From positions 62,001-126,000 of the forward strand of contig NZ_FNEA01000014.1 of the NCBI RefSeq assembly GCF_900100045.1: 64,000 nt of DNA, read 5' to 3'. Below are positions 9,128-19,500 of this stretch, one piece after another. Source of the DNA: Paracoccus denitrificans. Its GTDB lineage: Bacteria > Pseudomonadota > Alphaproteobacteria > Rhodobacterales > Rhodobacteraceae. Every line of letters starts with the position of its first letter. The stretch's first letter is position 1. The position numbers and the translations under genes are program-made. Under the pieces are notes generated by a model. That model had not been told where the DNA came from. It did no database searches and saw nothing but the letters and a program-made list of their open reading frames with translations.

Positions 9128-9184
9128 GTTGGTCCAAAGCGCCGGATTCGTTATGCCGGATACGCGCGTCAGTTGTTAAATCAT

Positions 9185-9206
9185 TGCAGCCCACAAGGGC
9201 CTTGCA
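9185..9206 (+). promoter_or_regulatory. Leader hairpin before the PKS gene
   Basis: TGCA-GCCC-ACAA-GGGC-CT-TGCA can fold as an 8-bp stem with a 4-base loop and a 2-base bulge, 20 bases upstream of the PKS start codon. It sits just before the AGAGG ribosome site. It could influence translation start; there is no further evidence. Confidence 0.3.
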
Positions 9207-9226
9207 CGAGTTGAAAGAGGCACCGC

Positions 9227-12200
9227 ATGGCCTTGGACCAAAGCGCCGTTGAAGACAGTGATATCGCTATCATCGGCATGGCAGCCCAGATTCCGGGCGC
9301 CCCGGGGGTCACCGAATACTGGGACAACCTGTGCCGCGGGGTCGAATCGATCCGGCGCATTCCCGAGGCCGACCTGATCGCGAGAGGCGAGTCCCGGGCA
9401 CGGCTTTCGGACCCGAATTACGTCCCCTCGGCGGCGGTGCTGGAGCAGTTCGACGAATTCGACGCCGAGTTCTTCGGGCTGTCGCCCAAGGAAGCGGCGA
9501 TCATGGACCCGCAGCACCGCAAGTTCCTGGAAACCTGCTGGCACGCGCTTGAGGATGCCGCGCACGCGCCCGAGCGTTTCGCCGGCAATATCGGCGTCTG
9601 GGCCGGCTGCGGCATGGGCAGCTATTACTACTGGAACGTCTGCTCGAACCGCGACCTGGTCGATGGCGTCGGCCATTTCCTGCTGCGCCATACCGGCAAC
9701 GACAAGGATTTCCTGTCCACCCGCGTCAGCCATGTCTTCGACCTCAAGGGGCCCAGTATCAGCGTGCAGACCGCTTGCTCAAGCTCGCTGGTGGCCATCC
9801 ACATGGCCTGCCAGTCGCTGCAATCGGGCGAATGCGACATGGCGCTGGCCGGCGGCGTGACCATCGAGCTGCCGCACGGGCTGGGCTATCTCTACAAGGA
9901 GAACGAGATCCTGTCGCCCGACGGCCATTGCCATGCCTTCGACCATCGCGCGCAGGGCACCGTCTTCGGCAGCGGCGCGGCGGTGGTGACGCTGCGGCGG
10001 CTCAGGGACGCGCTGGCCGACGGCGACCATATCTGGGCGGTCATCAAGGGATCGGCCATCAACAACGACGGCGCGGCCAAGGCGGGCTATCTGGCGCCCA
10101 GCGTCGAGGGCCAGGCGCAGGCCGTGGCCGAGGCGCTGGCGATGGCGGGCCTTGCGTCGGACAGCATCGGCTATGTCGAATGCCACGGCACCGGCACGGC
10201 GCTGGGCGACCCGATCGAGGTGGCGGCGCTGAACCAGGCCTATGCGCGGGTCTCGGACGGCACGCGGCAGGGGCCGTGCCGCATCGGCTCGGTCAAGACC
10301 AATATCGGCCATCTCGACACGGCGGCGGGCAGCGCCGGGCTGATCAAGTCGGCGCTGGCGGTGCATCACGGAAAGATCCCGCCCAGCCTGGGCTATGAGG
10401 CGCCGAACCCGGCCATCGACTTCGAGGGCGGGCCGTTCCAGGTCAACGACCGGCTTTCGGACTGGCCGGTGCCGGGACCGCGCCGGGCCGGGGTGAACTC
10501 GCTGGGCGTCGGCGGCACCAATGCGCATGTGATCGTGCAGGAACCGCCGCTGGCCGAGGCGTCGGGGGAATCCGACTGGCCGTTCCACATCGTCGCCGTC
10601 TCGGGGCGCAGCAAGGCGGCGCTGGATGCCAATTCGGCGGCGTTGGCGGGCTGGCTGCGGGCCAACCCGGCCGTGAACATGGCCGACTTGTCCTTTACCC
10701 TGACGCAGGGCCGGCGTCAGTTCGACCGCCGCCGCGTGCTGGTTGCCGAGACGGCGGCCGAGGCGGCGCGGCTTCTGGCCGATCCCGATCCGCTGCTGGT
10801 CTTTGACCACCAGCAGGCGGGCGACCCGGCCGAGGCGGTGTTCATGCTGCCCGGCGGTGGCGCGCAATATGCCGGCATGGCGCGCGGGCTTTACCAGACC
10901 GAGCCGGTGTTCCGCGAATGGATGGACCGCGGCCTGGACCACATGGCGGCCGCGCATGGCACCGACCTGCGCGCGCTGTGGTTGCCCGAACCGGGAGCCG
11001 AGGCCGAGGCGGACCGGCGGCTCTTGCAGCCCTCGCTGCAACTGCCGCTGCTGATGATCACCGAATATGCGCTGGCGCAGCTGTGGATCAGCTGGGGCGT
11101 GACGCCCGCCGCGCTGATCGGCCATTCCATGGGCGAGAACACCGCCGCCTGCATCGCGGGGGTGATGAGCTTCGAGGATTGCATCGGCCTTGTGCGCCTG
11201 CGCGGGCTGCTGTTCGACAGGGTGCCGGCGGGCGGCATGCTGTCGGTGCCGCTGGCCCCCGAGGAATTCGCCGCCGAACTGGCCGAGCTGGAGCTGGATC
11301 TTGCGGCGGTGAACGGGCCGGGCCTGTCGGTGGTCTCGGGTCCCGATGCGGTGCTGGACCGCTTTGCCGAACGCATGGCGGCGCGCGAGGTGGAATGCCA
11401 GCGCATCGCCATCTCCATTGCCGCGCATTCGCGGCTGCTCGACGGGATCCTGGACGAGTTCCGCGCCTATCTCGCCTCGATCCCGCTGAACGCGCCGCAG
11501 ATCCCGATCGTCTCGAACCGCACGGGCCAGGTGCTGACCGCGGCCGAGGCCACCAGCCCCGACTATTGGGTCGCGCATCTGCGCGGCACGGTGCGCTTTG
11601 CCGACGGCATCGCGCATCTGGCGCAGGTGCCGGGGCGAGTGTTCCTGGAAGTGGGCCCCGGCCGCGCCATGCAGGCCATGGCCAAGGCGCATCCGGCGGT
11701 CGCCGCCAACCAGGTGATCTCCACGCTGCGCCACCGCGATCACGCCACCGGCGACGACAGCTATTTCATGGCTGCCCTGGCGCGGTTCTGGGCCTGCGGC
11801 GGGCTGGTCGACTGGGATCAGGTCTGGGGCGGCGCGCGGCGCCGGCGCCTGTCGCTGCCCGGCTATGCATTCCAGCGCAAGCGCTATTTCATCGAGCGCG
11901 CCACCCATGCCGCGACCGAGGCCGCCGAGGAACTGGCCCGGATCGAGGAGCCCGCGGATTGGGGCTGGCGCCCGGCATGGAAACTCGCCTCGCCCGCCAT
12001 CGAGATCGGGCCGCAGGGGCCCATGGTGCAGGGTGTGCAGAACTGGCTGGTCTTTGCCGACGAGCTGGGCCTTGCCGGGCGCGTGACCGATGCGCTGCGG
12101 TCCCGCGGCCAGCGTGTCGCGGTGGTCGAGGTGGGCGATACCTTTGCCGATAAGGGCCAGGGCCGCTTCACCCTGCCGGTGGAATCCGACCGCGAGGGTT

Positions 12201-15200
12201 ATGAGATGCTGCTGGCCGCGCTGGTCGGGCAGGAGATGGCGCCGGATCGCATCCTGCATCTGTGGTCGGTGACGCAGGGCGCGCGTTTCCGCCCCGGCTC
12301 CAGCCTGCTCAACAGCCAGTTGGAGCGCGGTTTCTTCGGCCTGCTGCATCTGGCGCAGGCCATCGGCGCCGAACTGCCGGATGCGAAGCTGGAAGTGATC
12401 GCGGTCTGCAACGACGCGCTGCGCGTGGCGGACGAGCCCGCGCCGGTGCCCGAAAAGGCCACCGCCACCGGGCCGATCCGCGTCATGCCGCATGAGATGC
12501 CGAACGTCCGCGCACGGCTGGTGGATGTGCGTCTGCCGGCGAAAGGTCTGGACGCGCTGGCCGCCAACCTGCTGGAAGAGGCGCTGGCCCCCTCGGGCGC
12601 CGCCGTCGCCGCATGGCGCGACGGGCGCCGCTTTGAGCAAAGCCTTGAGCGCGTCGCGCTGGCCGATGACGGCATGGCCGCCATCCCGCAGGGCGCCGCC
12701 TGCCTGATCACCGGCGGTTTCGGCGGCATCGGCCAGGCCATCGCGCGCGAACTGGCGCAGCGGGGCGGGGCGAAGCTGGCGCTGACCACGCGCGGCCGGG
12801 TGGATTCGCCCGCCGTCGCCGCCTCGGTGCGACAGTTGGAATCGCTGGGGGCCGAGGTGCTGGCGATCCGCGCCGACGTGACCTCGCCCGAGGATATGGC
12901 CCGGGCCGTGGCCGAGACGCGGGCGCGCTTCGGCCGTCTCGACGTGGTGCTGCATGCGGCCGGCGTGATCCGCGACAGCCTGATCGCGGCCAAGACCGAC
13001 GACGAGGCCTGGGACGTGCTGGCGCCGAAGCTGTTGGGCACCCGCGCGCTGGCCCACGCGCTGGACGAGAATCCGGTCGGGCTGACGGTGCTGTTTTCCT
13101 CGACCTCCTCGGTGATCGCGCCGGCGGGGCAGGCGGATTACGTCGCCGCCAACGAATACCTGAACGCCGTGGCGCGCTCGGCGCCGCAGGCGCTGGGCCG
13201 GGTGGTCGCGGTCAACTGGGGCGTCTGGGCCGATGCCGGCATGGCGGCGCGGGCCATGGGGCTCGACACCGCCTCGGCCGTGGCGGTGCCGCAGGGTCGG
13301 CCGCTGCTGGACGAAAGCCTGCCCATGCCGGGCGGACGCGAGTTCCGCACCGCGCTGAAGATGCAGGACTGGATCATCGGCGGCCACAAGACCGCCGCCG
13401 GCCAGGCGCTGATGCCCGGCACCGGCTGGATCGAACTGGTCGCCGAGGCGGCGCTGGAATGCGGGCTGAGCCTGCCGCTGGCGATCCGCGACCTGGAATT
13501 CCGCCGCCCGGTTCTGGTCTCGGACACCGCGCTGGTCAGCACCCGCGTCTCGCCCGAGGGCGATGAGATGCGCATCGAGATCCTGGACGATCCGCAGGGC
13601 GAGCCGAATGTCTCGGCGCTGGTCGCCGGATTGCCCGAGGCGGCGCCCGAGGCGCTGCAACCCGCCGGCGGCTGGGACCGGGACGGGCAGGGTGCGGCCA
13701 TCCCCTCGGCGCAGGAAGGCCGGATGGCTTTCGGCCCGCGCTGGAAGGTGCTGCGCCGTTTCCGCATCACCGGCGACGAGGGCGTGGCGGAGCTGTCGCT
13801 CGACCCCGAATTCGCCGCCGAAGCCGGGGAATGGCTGGCGCATCCGGCGCTTCTGGACATTGCCACCGGCTGGGCCATGCAGCTGATCAAGGGCTGGACG
13901 CCCGAGCATCTCTGGGTGCCGATGGGCTATGGCTCGATCCGGCTTTACGCGCCCTTGCCGGCGCAGGTCACCAGCCGCATCCGCAATGCCGGGGAGAACA
14001 CCGACGCGCAGGGCATGGCGCAATTCGACATCACGCTGGCGGCGCCGGACGGCGGGGTTGTCGCGGAAATCAAGGGCTTTGCGCTGCGCAAGCTGGCGGC
14101 GGCGATTTCCGCCACGCCCGCGCGCAGCCAGCCGCCGCGCAGCCTGTCCCCGGCCGAGCGTCGCCTGCATCACAACATCAGCCAGGGCATCCCCGCCGCC
14201 ATCGGCCCGGCGATGCTGAGCCGGGCGATCTCGACCGGGCTTTCGCAGGTTTATGTCTCGTCTCTGGCGCTGCCCGCGCTGATCGCCGAGGCCGGCGTGA
14301 CCGAGGATGCCGCGCCCGCCGAGGGCGGCTTCGAGCGCCCCGACCTCGACAGCGATTTCGTCGCGCCGGCGCCGGGCATCCAGGCCGAACTGGCGGCGAT
14401 CTGGTCCGAACTCCTGGGCATCGCCCAGGTCGGCGCCGCCGACAGCTTCTTCGACCTTGGCGGCCATTCGCTGATCGCGGTGCGCATGTTCGGCCAGTTG
14501 CGCAAGAAATTCGGCGTGGACCTGCCGATCTCGACGCTTTTCGAGGCGCCGACCATCGCCGAACTGGCCGCATTGGTCGAGGAACGCACCGGCCCGCGCG
14601 AACTGGTCTCGCCCGACAATGTGCGCGAATTGCCGGTCTCGGCCCGGCCTCGCTTCCGCTTCCTCGTCGATATGGGCGGGCGGGGCGATGGCACGCCCTT
14701 CTTCATGGTCGCCGGCATGTTCGGCAATATCATGAACCTGCGCCAGCTGGCGCAGCGGCTGGGGCCGGATCGCCGCTTCTGGGGCATCCAGGCGCGCGGC
14801 CTTCTGGGCGACGACAAGCCGCATGAGGATCTCGCCGAGGCCGCCCGCGACTATATCGAGGAACTGCGCCAGGTGCAGCCCGAGGGTCCCTATCTGATCG
14901 GCGGTTTCTCGGGCGGCGGGCTGACGGCCTATGAGATGGCGCGGCAGTTGCGCGCGGCGGGCGAGGAGGTGGCGATGCTGGTCATGCTGGACACGCCCTT
15001 GCCGCTGCGCGAGCCGGTCGGCCGCAAGGACCGGCTGATGATCCGCCTGGGCGAGCTGCGCGAAGGCGGGCCGGGCTTCGTCTGGAAATGGCTGCGCGAC
15101 CGCGTGGCCTATGAGTTCCGGCGCCGCAGCAAGGCCAAGGCGGTCGAGGCCGAGGTCGGCGCGCAGGCGACCGGCGCCTTCCACGACCTGGCCATCGAGG

Positions 15201-15508
15201 CGGCCTTCCTCGCGGCGCTGCCCAAGATGCGGCTGTCGGTCTGGGACGGGCCGGTGGCGATGTTCCGGCCGCCGCTGGACAAGCGCTGGAAGGTGACGGG
15301 CGGGCGCTGGATCAATTCGGGGCGCGATTATGTCGTCGAGGATAACGGCTGGACGCCCTGGATGCCCGACCTGCGGGTGATCGAGGTGCCGGGCGACCAC
15401 GATTCGATGGTGCTGGAGCCGAACGTGCGCCGCCTTGCCTCGGTCCTGCGCGAGATCCTGCGCGATGCCGATGCGGACGCCCCGGCCGGGATCAAGGCGG
15501 CGGAGTGA
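9227..15508 (+). CDS. Type I polyketide synthase module, KS-AT-KR-DH-carrier-TE
   Basis: A single 2093-residue module. Ketosynthase: active Cys184 in TACSSS, His320 in ECHGTGT and His362 in KTNIGH. Acyltransferase: Ser634 in GHSMGE. Its selectivity position reads IAAH, not the textbook HAFH (malonyl) or YASH (methylmalonyl). A structural ketoreductase half (~920-1140) is followed by an NADPH site TGGFGGIG at 1162-1169 and Tyr1305 in QADYVAAN. Dehydratase: His1387 and Asp1544 (HPALLD). Carrier: Ser1748 in LGGHSL. Thioesterase: Ser1895 in GFSGGG, Asp1922, His2058 in GDHDS. The order KR before DH is unusual for a cis-AT module, and the carrier resembles NRPS carriers. It overlaps the next gene at its stop and shares an operon with an NRPS that lacks a thioesterase. 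It probably extends the NRPS-bound unit once, reduces and dehydrates it, then releases it. Confidence 0.9.
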   Translation: MALDQSAVEDSDIAIIGMAAQIPGAPGVTEYWDNLCRGVESIRRIPEADLIARGESRARLSDPNYVPSAAVLEQFDEFDAEFFGLSPKEAAIMDPQHRKFLETCWHALEDAAHAPERFAGNIGVWAGCGMGSYYYWNVCSNRDLVDGVGHFLLRHTGNDKDFLSTRVSHVFDLKGPSISVQTACSSSLVAIHMACQSLQSGECDMALAGGVTIELPHGLGYLYKENEILSPDGHCHAFDHRAQGTVFGSGAAVVTLRRLRDALADGDHIWAVIKGSAINNDGAAKAGYLAPSVEGQAQAVAEALAMAGLASDSIGYVECHGTGTALGDPIEVAALNQAYARVSDGTRQGPCRIGSVKTNIGHLDTAAGSAGLIKSALAVHHGKIPPSLGYEAPNPAIDFEGGPFQVNDRLSDWPVPGPRRAGVNSLGVGGTNAHVIVQEPPLAEASGESDWPFHIVAVSGRSKAALDANSAALAGWLRANPAVNMADLSFTLTQGRRQFDRRRVLVAETAAEAARLLADPDPLLVFDHQQAGDPAEAVFMLPGGGAQYAGMARGLYQTEPVFREWMDRGLDHMAAAHGTDLRALWLPEPGAEAEADRRLLQPSLQLPLLMITEYALAQLWISWGVTPAALIGHSMGENTAACIAGVMSFEDCIGLVRLRGLLFDRVPAGGMLSVPLAPEEFAAELAELELDLAAVNGPGLSVVSGPDAVLDRFAERMAAREVECQRIAISIAAHSRLLDGILDEFRAYLASIPLNAPQIPIVSNRTGQVLTAAEATSPDYWVAHLRGTVRFADGIAHLAQVPGRVFLEVGPGRAMQAMAKAHPAVAANQVISTLRHRDHATGDDSYFMAALARFWACGGLVDWDQVWGGARRRRLSLPGYAFQRKRYFIERATHAATEAAEELARIEEPADWGWRPAWKLASPAIEIGPQGPMVQGVQNWLVFADELGLAGRVTDALRSRGQRVAVVEVGDTFADKGQGRFTLPVESDREGYEMLLAALVGQEMAPDRILHLWSVTQGARFRPGSSLLNSQLERGFFGLLHLAQAIGAELPDAKLEVIAVCNDALRVADEPAPVPEKATATGPIRVMPHEMPNVRARLVDVRLPAKGLDALAANLLEEALAPSGAAVAAWRDGRRFEQSLERVALADDGMAAIPQGAACLITGGFGGIGQAIARELAQRGGAKLALTTRGRVDSPAVAASVRQLESLGAEVLAIRADVTSPEDMARAVAETRARFGRLDVVLHAAGVIRDSLIAAKTDDEAWDVLAPKLLGTRALAHALDENPVGLTVLFSSTSSVIAPAGQADYVAANEYLNAVARSAPQALGRVVAVNWGVWADAGMAARAMGLDTASAVAVPQGRPLLDESLPMPGGREFRTALKMQDWIIGGHKTAAGQALMPGTGWIELVAEAALECGLSLPLAIRDLEFRRPVLVSDTALVSTRVSPEGDEMRIEILDDPQGEPNVSALVAGLPEAAPEALQPAGGWDRDGQGAAIPSAQEGRMAFGPRWKVLRRFRITGDEGVAELSLDPEFAAEAGEWLAHPALLDIATGWAMQLIKGWTPEHLWVPMGYGSIRLYAPLPAQVTSRIRNAGENTDAQGMAQFDITLAAPDGGVVAEIKGFALRKLAAAISATPARSQPPRSLSPAERRLHHNISQGIPAAIGPAMLSRAISTGLSQVYVSSLALPALIAEAGVTEDAAPAEGGFERPDLDSDFVAPAPGIQAELAAIWSELLGIAQVGAADSFFDLGGHSLIAVRMFGQLRKKFGVDLPISTLFEAPTIAELAALVEERTGPRELVSPDNVRELPVSARPRFRFLVDMGGRGDGTPFFMVAGMFGNIMNLRQLAQRLGPDRRFWGIQARGLLGDDKPHEDLAEAARDYIEELRQVQPEGPYLIGGFSGGGLTAYEMARQLRAAGEEVAMLVMLDTPLPLREPVGRKDRLMIRLGELREGGPGFVWKWLRDRVAYEFRRRSKAKAVEAEVGAQATGAFHDLAIEAAFLAALPKMRLSVWDGPVAMFRPPLDKRWKVTGGRWINSGRDYVVEDNGWTPWMPDLRVIEVPGDHDSMVLEPNVRRLASVLREILRDADADAPAGIKAAE

Positions 15509-15510
15509 CC

Positions 15511-16503
15511 ATGGAACCCCGTGCAACCCCGCCCAGCGTCCATGTCGTCGTGCTCAACTGGCGCACGCCAGGGATGTCCTTGCAGGCCGCCGAGGCCGCA
15601 TTGCGCGAAATGCGGGGAATCGATGGCGGGCTGACCATCGTGGACAACGATTCCGGCGACGGCAGCTATGAGGCGATGCAGGCCGGGGCGCAGGCGCGCG
15701 GCTGGCCTTCGGATCGCGTCGCGGTGGTGCAATCGGGCTGGAACGGCGGCTTTGGCGCCGGCAACAACCACGGCATCCGCCGGGGCCTGCCGGACGGGCG
15801 CCGCGCCGATCTGGTCTATCTGCTGAATTCGGACGCGATTCCGCAGCCCGGCGCGATCCGGGCGCTGGTCGATTACCTGGGCGCGCATCCGCAGGCCGGG
15901 ATCGCCTGCTCGCGCCTGCGCGGCACCGACGACGTGCCGCACAGCACCGCCTTTCGCTTTCCCAGCGCGCTGAGCGAGTTCGAGGCGACCAGCCGCACCG
16001 GCCCCATCTCGCGCCTGCTGCGGCGCAGGATCGTGGCGCTGCCGCAGCCCGAGGCATCGGGTCGCGTCGACTGGTCGGCGGGGGCCTCGATGATGATCCG
16101 CATGGAGGTGCTGGACCGCATCGGCCTCTTCGACGAGGGGTTCTTTCTTTACTACGAAGAGACCGACCTGTGCCGCCGTGCGGCGCAGGCGGGCTGGCAG
16201 ACCCATTACGTCGTCGAAAGCCTGGTGCTGCATATCGGTTCGGTCAGCACCGGCATGAAGGAATGGAAGCGCGCGCCGGATTACTGGTACGATTCGCGCC
16301 GGCGCTATTTCGAGAAACATCATGGGCGGCTGGGTGCGCTTTGGGCCACGGTCGCACATCTGGGGGGCGTGGGGGTGTTCAGCCTGCGCTGCCTGTTGTC
16401 GGGGCGCAAGCCGGACGGGCCGCCGGGCCATCTGGCACAGCTGATGCGCCACGCCTTTCGTTCGCAACCAAAGCCCGTTCATGTTGAAAAGGGTAAGCCA
16501 TGA
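15511..16503 (+). CDS. Family 2 glycosyltransferase (rhamnosyltransferase-like)
   Basis: A 330-residue GT2 enzyme. The nucleotide-sugar fold starts with [11 protein letters not shown] and [10 protein letters not shown] and continues with [11 protein letters not shown]. The DxD-equivalent position reads YLLNSDAIP, as in rhamnosyltransferase-type GT2s where LLNxD is typical, and the acceptor site is followed by [13 protein letters not shown], also typical. The ATG at 15511 has GGAG five bases upstream; a GTG at 15505 overlapping the PKS stop is an alternative. Its own stop overlaps the NRPS start (ATGA at 16500). This tight coupling between PKS and NRPS suggests it glycosylates the assembly-line product or uses the product as acceptor. 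That role is inferred from position only. Confidence 0.85.
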   Translation: MEPRATPPSVHVVVLNWRTPGMSLQAAEAALREMRGIDGGLTIVDNDSGDGSYEAMQAGAQARGWPSDRVAVVQSGWNGGFGAGNNHGIRRGLPDGRRADLVYLLNSDAIPQPGAIRALVDYLGAHPQAGIACSRLRGTDDVPHSTAFRFPSALSEFEATSRTGPISRLLRRRIVALPQPEASGRVDWSAGASMMIRMEVLDRIGLFDEGFFLYYEETDLCRRAAQAGWQTHYVVESLVLHIGSVSTGMKEWKRAPDYWYDSRRRYFEKHHGRLGALWATVAHLGGVGVFSLRCLLSGRKPDGPPGHLAQLMRHAFRSQPKPVHVEKGKP

Positions 16504-19500
16504 CGCAATTTTCCGCGATTCTGGTGGGTAACGAATCCCTGCTGCGCCATGCGGCCGAGACGCTGCTGGCGCGCGGGCATCGCATCGCCGCCGTGGTGAC
16601 GCGCAATCCCGACCTGCGCGACTGGGCGCAGGGCGCGGGGCTGGCGGTCGAGGATCAGGACGCGCCCATGGCCCCGGATGCTCTGTCTGCCGACTGGCTC
16701 TTCAGCGTCGCCAACCTGTCGATCCTGCGCCCCGAGATGCTGGCGCGCGGCCGGCTTGGCGCGATCAATTTCCATGACGGGCCTTTGCCGAAACTGGCGG
16801 GGCTGAACGCCCCGGTCTGGGCGATCATCGGCGACGAGCCGCAGCACGGCATCACCTGGCACATGATCGAGGGCGGGGTGGACGAGGGTGACATCCTGAC
16901 CCAGCGCCTGTTCGAGATCCGCCCCGACGATACCGCGCTGACCCTGAACGCGCGCTGCTTTGCCCGCGGCGCCGAAAGCTTTGCCGATGTGGTGGCGCAG
17001 CTTGAGGGCGCCGGGCCGCAGCGGGTCAGGCAGGACCTGTCGCTTCGCAGTTATGTCGGCCGCGACAAGCGCCCCGAAGCCGCGGCGGTGCTGGATTTTA
17101 CGCAGCCCGCCGCGCGGATCGGCGCGCTGGTGCGCGGTCTCGACCATGGCGGCTACTGGAACCCGCTGGCCATGCCCAAGGTGAAGCTGGCCGATAGCGT
17201 GCTGCTGGTCACGGGCTTCGAGGGGGTCGAGCCCGCCAGCGCCCCGCCCGGCACGGTGCTGTCCCATGACGGTGCCTCGGCGCTGATCGCGGCGGCGGAT
17301 GGGGCGGTCAGGCTGCAATTCGCCGGCGCGCTGCCGCCGGTCGGCGTGGTGGTTCCGGCGCTTTCCACCGAGGAACATGCGCATCTGACCGCCTTGGGCG
17401 AGCAGGCGGCGAAGCATGACGGTTTCTGGCGCGCGCGGCTGGCGCGGATGAACCCGGCGGTGCTGCCGGGCGAGGATTCGGGTTCGATCCGGCGCGTGCA
17501 ACTGATGCCCGGCGCCGCGCCCGAGCGGATCGCGCTGGCGGCCGCGCTGCTGGCGCGGCTGGCGGGGCAGGCCGGGTTCGATCTGGCGCTGCGACCCCAG
17601 GGCCGGCCCGAGGCGGCGGGGATCGTCGCCGATTGGCAGCCGCTGGCTGTCGAGGCGGCGGGCGACCGGACCCTGGCCGATCTGGGGCAGGCGCTGGCCG
17701 GGCAGATCGCCGATCAGGCGAAGCGCGGCTTTTTCATGGCCGACCTGCTGCATCGCGCGCCCGAACTGCGCGACATGGCGGTGCCGGATCTGGCGATCAG
17801 TCTTGATGCCCGCGGCCCGGTCAAGGGCGCGGCGCTGACCGTGACCCTGTCCGAAAACGGTGCCTGGCTGGACCATGATCCGGCTCGGGTCACGTCCGCG
17901 CAGACGCAGCGGCTGGCCCGCGCGCTGGACGGGGGCCTGGCGCTGCCCGGCGCCACGGCGCTGCGCGACATCCCCCTGATGGACGCGGGCGAGCGCGAGG
18001 AGTTGCTGGTCGCCCGCAACGCCACGCAGGTGGACGTGCGGCTGGCCTGCATCCACGAATTGATCGCCGAGATGGCCGGGGCCGACCCGGATGCCGTGGC
18101 GCTGGCCTTCGAGGATCGCACGCTGACCCGCGGCCAGCTTGACCGCGCGGCGAATGCGCTGGCGGCGAAGCTGGTGCAGATGGGCGTCGGCCCGGACCAG
18201 CCGGTCGGGCTGTTTGCCCGTCGTTCGCCTGAACTGGTGATCGGGGCGCTGGCGATCTGGAAGGCCGGCGGTGCCTATGTGCCGCTGGACCCGGACTACC
18301 CCGCCGACCGCATCGAGCTTTATATCGAGGACAGCGGCGCCGGGGTGGTGCTGGTGCAGGACGGCCTTGCCGACCGGCTGCCTGCGCATGGCGCGCAGGT
18401 GGTGACCATCCCGACCGACCTGCCGCATGGCATGGTGGCGGCGCCGGTCAGTGCGGTCGGGCCGCAGAATCTGGCCTATCTGATCTATACCTCGGGCTCG
18501 ACCGGGCGGCCCAAGGGGGTGATGGTCGAGCATCGCAACGTGGCGAACTTCTTTGCCGGCATGGATGCGGTGATCCCGCATCAGCAGGGCGATGCCTGGC
18601 TGGCGGTGACGAGCCTTTCGTTCGATATTTCAGTGCTCGAGATCTTCTGGTCGCTGGCGCGCGGATTGCGGTTGGTGATCGCGGGCGAGGAATCGCGGCT
18701 GGCGGTGTCCTCGGCGCCGGCCCAGCCGCGCCGCGAGGTTTCGGGCGGCATGGATTTCAGCCTGTTCTACTGGGGCAACGACGACGGTCCCGGCCCGAAG
18801 AAATACCAGCTTCTGCTGGAGGGCGCGCGTTTCGCCGACCAGAACGGCTTTGTCGCGGTCTATACGCCGGAACGGCATTTCCACGCTTTCGGCGGACCCT
18901 ATCCGAACCCGGCGGTTTCGGGCGCGGCGGTTGCGGCGGTCACGAAAAACGTCGCCGTCCGCGCCGGCAGTTGCGTGCTGCCATTGCATCACCCGGCCCG
19001 CGTGGCCGAGGAATGGGCGGTGATCGACAACCTGACCTCGGGGCGGGCGGGGCTGGCCATCGCCTCGGGCTGGCAGCCGGACGATTTCGTGCTGCGCCCC
19101 GAGAACGCGCCGCCGAACAACAAGGCGGCGCTGGCCGAGGGCGTGGACCAGTTGCGCCGGCTGTGGCGCGGCGAGGCGGTGGAGTTCCCGCGCAAGGACG
19201 GCAGCCTGTTCGGCGTGGTGACGCAGCCGCGTCCGGTGCAAAGGGAACTGCCGCTGTGGATGACCGTCGCCGGCAACCCCGAGACCTGGGTCGAGGCCGG
19301 GCGGCTGGGCATGAACGTGCTGACCCACCTGCTGGGGCAGAGCATCGATACGGTGGAAAGCCGCATCAAGGACTATCACGCGGCGCTGCGCGAGGCCGGC
19401 CATGATCCGGCGCGCTTTACCGTCACGCTGATGCTGCACACCTGCCTGGCCGATGATCGCGAGACGGCGCGCGAGATCGCTCGCGAGCCGATGAAGAACT

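Noticed and set aside
9779..15526. A ~1900-codon open frame on the minus strand opposite the PKS
   Set aside because: It is very rich in Arg, Gly, Ala and His with no domain, and mirrors the high third-position GC of the PKS. It is a shadow of the real gene.
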